The notes under the pieces are model-generated. The model made no database searches. It saw only the letters and a program-made list of their open reading frames with translations, and was not told where the DNA came from. Below, piece after piece: positions 60,891-64,000 of a stretch of DNA of 64,000 bases. The position numbers and the translations under genes were made by a program. Source of the stretch: Photobacterium ganghwense (GTDB lineage Bacteria; Pseudomonadota; Gammaproteobacteria; Enterobacterales; Vibrionaceae); contig NZ_PYMI01000001.1 of NCBI RefSeq assembly GCF_003025595.1, positions 992,001-1,056,000 on the forward strand, written 5' to 3'. Numbering within the stretch: the first letter of the stretch is position 1; each line of letters opens with the position of its first letter.

Positions 60891-61199
60891 ATAAACAGTA
60901 TCAAAAATCGTATAGCAAAGCTAAACGGACAAACGTAATTTTATATTCATAAATATGACTACTAACACGTAGACTCCTGCCATAGCCCCCTATTAACATT
61001 TGCATAATCACCAGTATCGTAGACATTTTTAGCTTTACCAAAAGTAGGTCAATTTATATCAAGAGAAATGTGTCCTACATCTTTGGCTGAGAAGAAAAAG
61101 GACACTTTCGATATAGAAATGGCAGAGTAATACCGATGTGATCGCTACCATTTTAAATTGAGACCTTAATACTCTCCCAGAACAACTCTAAGAATTGAT
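60891..61199. other. Intergenic between SRA-HNH and trbL-like genes
   Basis: No gene visible. It holds the right copy of the direct repeat and probably the SRA-HNH promoter. No clear terminator for the trb-like genes was resolved. Confidence 0.4.
61009..61052 (+). repeat. Right copy of 44-bp imperfect direct repeat
   Basis: Counterpart of 59107-59150 in the same orientation. It ends AAAAGTAGGTCAA and contains a weaker form of the same dyad. It lies about 130 nt upstream of the SRA-HNH start. Confidence 0.6.
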
Positions 61200-62798
61200 C
61201 TAGCTGTAATTAGAACTCGTACGTTTAACAAAGCTGGCTATCTCTTCATTACGTTCCTGCATATACGAAACGTAATCTTCGACATCGGAGGTGTTCTTTT
61301 CTGGGTCACGTTCTTGCCATTCTGCGTGTGATTGGCGAGCTTTCTCCTGATCTTCACTGGACAGAGAATCAAAGCCACTAGTTTTGTTTATCCAGCCGCC
61401 ATTGTCACCACTCAAGCTATCGCTATCAAAGGACAGTGAAGAGTTGCCCTCCACGGATTCTTTGTTGTCGCCATTAGATTCCATACTCTCGCGTATGGAG
61501 GTGGCCAAACGACCGCCTGCCGTCTGGTTGACTGTGTCCTGAAACTTCTCTGCTACCTTTGCTCCCACCCCTTTAGCCAATTCGCTTGCAGTGCCAGCAG
61601 CCAAAGAGGAAGCATGACTAAACCCTGCTGCTTGAGCAAATGGGGATTCTCCAGTACCAGCGTAGTCGCTGCTCGAACCCTCGCGACCCGAGCTTTCGCT
61701 AGTATCATTAAAATTACTGCTACTAAAGCTCGACATATCTTCCCCTGACAAACTAGACTGGGCTTTAGTAACAGCCGCTTTGATGGCATTCGCTCCACCA
61801 ACAGCATTTGCGGCACCTCCCAACACCGCAGAGCCTGCCATTTTAGCCCCTGAAATTCCCATACTAGCTGCTGTCATAGTAGCTCCTACAGCAGCACCAG
61901 CACCAAATGAGCCAATTCCTGTAGAACCTACACTGCCACCTGATACCAAGCCGGAAAGCATAGGGGGAACCTTGTCTACCAAAAACAGTAAAATCAGAGA
62001 TATAACCAACATAACGGCCAGCTCTTGACTTGCCATGTTCTCAGAACTCATTTGGCTGTGATAATCCACGAGAAACTGCTTACCAATGGCAACGATCAGC
62101 ACCATCGCCAGCAATTGAGCAGCCAAACCTAATATGGCTTTGTAATAGTTGATTGCTATGTCAGAGGTCCAACGAGATCCTCCAAAGCCTAAAAAGAAAA
62201 CCCCGGCATAAAGCAGTATCCAACTGGCCGTTAAAAGAAGCAGTAAGTTGACAGAAACAATAGCCAAAACAACCAACACAGCTAAAGCCATAAGTTCCAT
62301 CATTAATGCTGTAGGGAACTGCCTCCAACTGAGTTCTGAAGTAGCCTCGACAGTTTTGTCATAAAGCTCAAACCCCATATCTAAAATACTCGATGGCCCG
62401 AGCTTACTACTGCTAAGCCCTCCGGCATCAGCCCCAAGTTGTTGCAATGAATCAACAATTGTTCCCGCGATATTCATCCCATGCGTAGCGTTGGATAGTA
62501 ACCACCAGTAGAAACCCGTAAAAAGAGTGAAGCGTATGAATTCAGCGAAGAACTCACCGATATCGGCTTTGCGTAGCAACATGAACCCAAAAGTAATCAC
62601 CATTGAAATAATCACTAACGTCCAAAAAAGCCGAGTTGCAGCAGCCTCAATCGTGGGCCCCCACGTCGATGTAGCACTATGAAAGCGGCTAAGCACATCA
62701 TTCATAACTCCGCTGCTGCTCAATTCATCAGCAAGCGCTACTCCAGGCAACAGGAAAGTCACGACCACGAAAAAACCACCAAACATAATATTTTTCAT
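61200..62798 (-). CDS. Conjugative transfer protein TrbL/VirB6-like
   Basis: 532 aa from ATG 62798 (MKNIMFGGFFVVVTF); the open frame extends 38 codons upstream over the trbK-like gene. A signal peptide (cut after ALADE region) precedes six or more helices (about 50-315: LFWTLVIISMVITFGFML, LVVLAIVSVNLLLLLTASWILLYAGVFFLGFGG, MLVISLILLFLVD). The last 200 residues are Ser/Gly/Asn-rich and hydrophilic. This is the TrbL/VirB6 plan, the inner-membrane core of a type IV secretion system. Confidence 0.85.
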   Translation of the reverse strand: MKNIMFGGFFVVVTFLLPGVALADELSSSGVMNDVLSRFHSATSTWGPTIEAAATRLFWTLVIISMVITFGFMLLRKADIGEFFAEFIRFTLFTGFYWWLLSNATHGMNIAGTIVDSLQQLGADAGGLSSSKLGPSSILDMGFELYDKTVEATSELSWRQFPTALMMELMALAVLVVLAIVSVNLLLLLTASWILLYAGVFFLGFGGSRWTSDIAINYYKAILGLAAQLLAMVLIVAIGKQFLVDYHSQMSSENMASQELAVMLVISLILLFLVDKVPPMLSGLVSGGSVGSTGIGSFGAGAAVGATMTAASMGISGAKMAGSAVLGGAANAVGGANAIKAAVTKAQSSLSGEDMSSFSSSNFNDTSESSGREGSSSDYAGTGESPFAQAAGFSHASSLAAGTASELAKGVGAKVAEKFQDTVNQTAGGRLATSIRESMESNGDNKESVEGNSSLSFDSDSLSGDNGGWINKTSGFDSLSSEDQEKARQSHAEWQERDPEKNTSDVEDYVSYMQERNEEIASFVKRTSSNYS

Positions 62799-62808
62799 AG
62801 ACCCCCCG

Positions 62809-63045
62809 TTAAAAGTCATCTTCAGGGCTAGGATTAAACTCCCACTTGCCCATTTGCTGAGCTTTACGGAAAGACTCGCATTCACTCGAAAATACCTGGC
62901 GTTTCGCTGCACTTTTAATCTCAGAAAGAGCTTGTCGATATGCTTCTCCAGTACAGGTCACTTTATTTGCTTCTGGTGTAATATCTTCACACCCGATTAG
63001 CAAAACAGTCACTACAGCTAATATAGGGAAAATTGACTTTTTCAT
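62809..63045 (-). CDS. TrbK-like lipoprotein
   Basis: 78 aa from ATG 63045 with GGAGAG upstream. The lipoprotein signal ends in VLLIGCED (Cys at about residue 19). The mature part has two further cysteines (VTCTGEAYRQAL, SSECESFRKA). It lies between TrbJ- and TrbL-like genes, where trbK is found, and TrbK acts in entry exclusion. Its C-terminus KWEFNPSPEDDF nearly repeats that of the TrbJ-like protein. Confidence 0.7.
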   Translation of the reverse strand: MKKSIFPILAVVTVLLIGCEDITPEANKVTCTGEAYRQALSEIKSAAKRQVFSSECESFRKAQQMGKWEFNPSPEDDF

Positions 63046-63057
63046 ATCCAACTCTCC

Positions 63058-63828
63058 TTAAAAATCATCGATTGGACTTGGTTGAAACTCCCAGGCGCGT
63101 AACTGCTTTTCTCTAGCCTCTCCCCTAGCATGTGCATCACTCTCTGACGCCAGCCTAGCAGCCTCGGCATTCTGCTGAGCAATCAGCAAGCTACGGATTT
63201 GCAAAAGTTGGTTGGCCTGGTTGCTAGCGAGTTGGTTAGCATAGCCAATAGCAGCTAACTGACCATCAGCTCCCTGAGCTGCAGACTGTAAGCGGTGCAG
63301 CTGACGAGCGTCGGCCTGTAAGTTTTCATGCTGTAACTTCAAGCTCTCAAATAGAGCATCGTTTGCCGTTTTCTGGGATTCAGACGCTAAACGACGGTTT
63401 TCTTCCATCGCGGCTTGTTCTGCTGGCGTACACCCTCCAGAACCGTTAAAGCAAGGTGAACTGCGGTAGTAGGCCACATCCTGGAATTTGCTGATGTAAG
63501 CATCAAGGCTACCAAGCTGGTTTTGATAATAGGCAAGCGTGTTGGTGGCATGAGTCAAATCATCGATCGTCGATTGTGCCTGGTCCCAAATGTAAGCTGC
63601 TGGTGCCATGGTGTTTTGCAGTTGGTTTTCATATTGCTGCAACTGCGTTTGATATTGCTGAACTTGTTTAGCAGTCTGCGCAACGGCTTCCGTTGCCGAA
63701 ATGATGTTCTGCATTAGATTTGTTCCATCAACAACCGGAATCCCCGCATATACAGGATTGGAAGTGTTTAACGCCAATGAAATAGCAAGCACGGGAATTT
63801 TAGCCGCTAAAATTTCTCGTTTTAGCAT
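63058..63828 (-). CDS. Conjugative transfer protein TrbJ/VirB5-like
   Basis: 256 aa from ATG 63828; a TTG two codons upstream is possible. A signal peptide of about 30 residues (SNPVYAG) is followed by a long Gln-rich coiled coil (ATEAVAQTAKQVQQYQTQLQ), a central Cys pair (SSPCFNGSGGCTP) and a second coiled coil. TrbJ/VirB5 proteins are pilus-tip or periplasmic T4SS parts. It ends in AWEFQPSPIDDF, shared with the next gene. Confidence 0.85.
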   Translation of the reverse strand: MLKREILAAKIPVLAISLALNTSNPVYAGIPVVDGTNLMQNIISATEAVAQTAKQVQQYQTQLQQYENQLQNTMAPAAYIWDQAQSTIDDLTHATNTLAYYQNQLGSLDAYISKFQDVAYYRSSPCFNGSGGCTPAEQAAMEENRRLASESQKTANDALFESLKLQHENLQADARQLHRLQSAAQGADGQLAAIGYANQLASNQANQLLQIRSLLIAQQNAEAARLASESDAHARGEAREKQLRAWEFQPSPIDDF

Positions 63829-63848
63829 GGTCAATTACTCTTAGTGGT

Positions 63849-63861
63849 TATGACTAAAAGT
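63849..63861. repeat. 13-bp motif shared with the direct repeat near 59,131
   Basis: TATGACTAAAAGT occurs here upstream of the TrbJ-like gene and at 59131-59143. Possibly a shared operator of the element. Confidence 0.4.
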
Positions 63862-63890
63862 TGCATTCACCAACCTGTAGGGCTCGCTCC

Positions 63891-64000
63891 CTACTCCTGC
63901 CGTTGCCAGCGGTGAATGTGGGCCTTTTCAGAGATAGCTCGCCACTTACTATCCCGGCGCCCGACCTGCACGACACCGTTAAACGCGCGGCCAAATAGGG
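63891..64000 (-). CDS. Partial CDS at right edge, C-terminal 35 residues
   Basis: A minus-strand frame enters from the right edge and ends at TAG 63891. It reads LFGRAFNGVVQVGRRDSKWR, then AISEKAHIHRWQRQE. The composition is protein-like and it lies 60 nt before the TrbJ-like gene, so it may be an upstream gene of the same conjugation cluster. Family not recognised. Confidence 0.45.
   Translation of the reverse strand, partial: LFGRAFNGVVQVGRRDSKWRAISEKAHIHRWQRQE

Overview
The window is a chromosomal segment of a marine gammaproteobacterium, almost certainly a member of the Vibrionaceae. The reasons are a complete Na+-translocating NADH:quinone reductase operon (nqrA-F, followed by the start of apbE), sodium-driven polar flagellar stator genes (pomA-pomB), OmpK/Tsx-type porins, the gene order bolA / rlmG-yajG-ppi-ampG, and Vibrio-repeat-like integron attC sites. 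The genus is uncertain. No tRNA, rRNA or CRISPR array was recognised.

Positions 1-49,900 are mostly core genome. In order they hold: nqr operon and apbE start (minus); bolA (minus) diverging from rlmG, yajG, a cyclophilin, a small conserved gene and ampG (plus); two tandem ompK-like porins (plus); panE-yajL (plus) converging on thiI (minus); pomA-pomB (minus); xseB-ispA-dxs (plus); the riboflavin/thiamine/lipid operon nrdR-ribD-ribE-ribBX-ribH-nusB-thiL-pgpA (minus); glyA (minus, with a PurR-type operator); a yitT-family gene (plus); glnB, a small membrane protein and a HAD hydrolase (minus); purL (minus, with a PurR-type operator) diverging from mltF (plus); tadA (minus); a LysR regulator diverging from the formaldehyde detoxification pair frmA-frmB; two AbgT-family transporters (minus); and an azoreductase-like gene diverging from a LysR regulator around a perfect inverted repeat. 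Most transcription units end in clear hairpin terminators.

From about 49,990 to the right edge the sequence is accessory: AT-richer genes, unknown proteins and mobile-element parts. It starts at a 12-bp match to the 3' end of guaA (GAGTGGGAATAA), a site used by many genomic islands. Then come small ORFs, a DnaQ-like protein with altered catalytic motifs, and a short stretch of integron cassettes in minus orientation (a zinc-ribbon protein, an RNase HI, a truncated gene) separated by Vibrio-type attC sites. One attC site is split by a 186-bp remnant of an IS110/IS1111-family transposase gene, and an IS5-family element has cut the next cassette gene.

Positions 56,026-60,890 look like a defence locus. 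A plus-strand set encodes an EVE/PUA-like-HNH nuclease, an overlapping MazG-like nucleotide pyrophosphohydrolase, a second PUA-like protein and a membrane-anchored coiled-coil protein. It converges on a minus-strand pair encoding an SRA-HNH nuclease and an overlapping NUDIX hydrolase. Two modified-base readers with HNH nuclease domains are therefore each coupled to a nucleotide hydrolase, and the second pair is bracketed by a 44-bp imperfect direct repeat. The right edge carries trbJ-trbK-trbL-like conjugation genes, so the accessory block is probably part of an integrative conjugative element or integrated plasmid.
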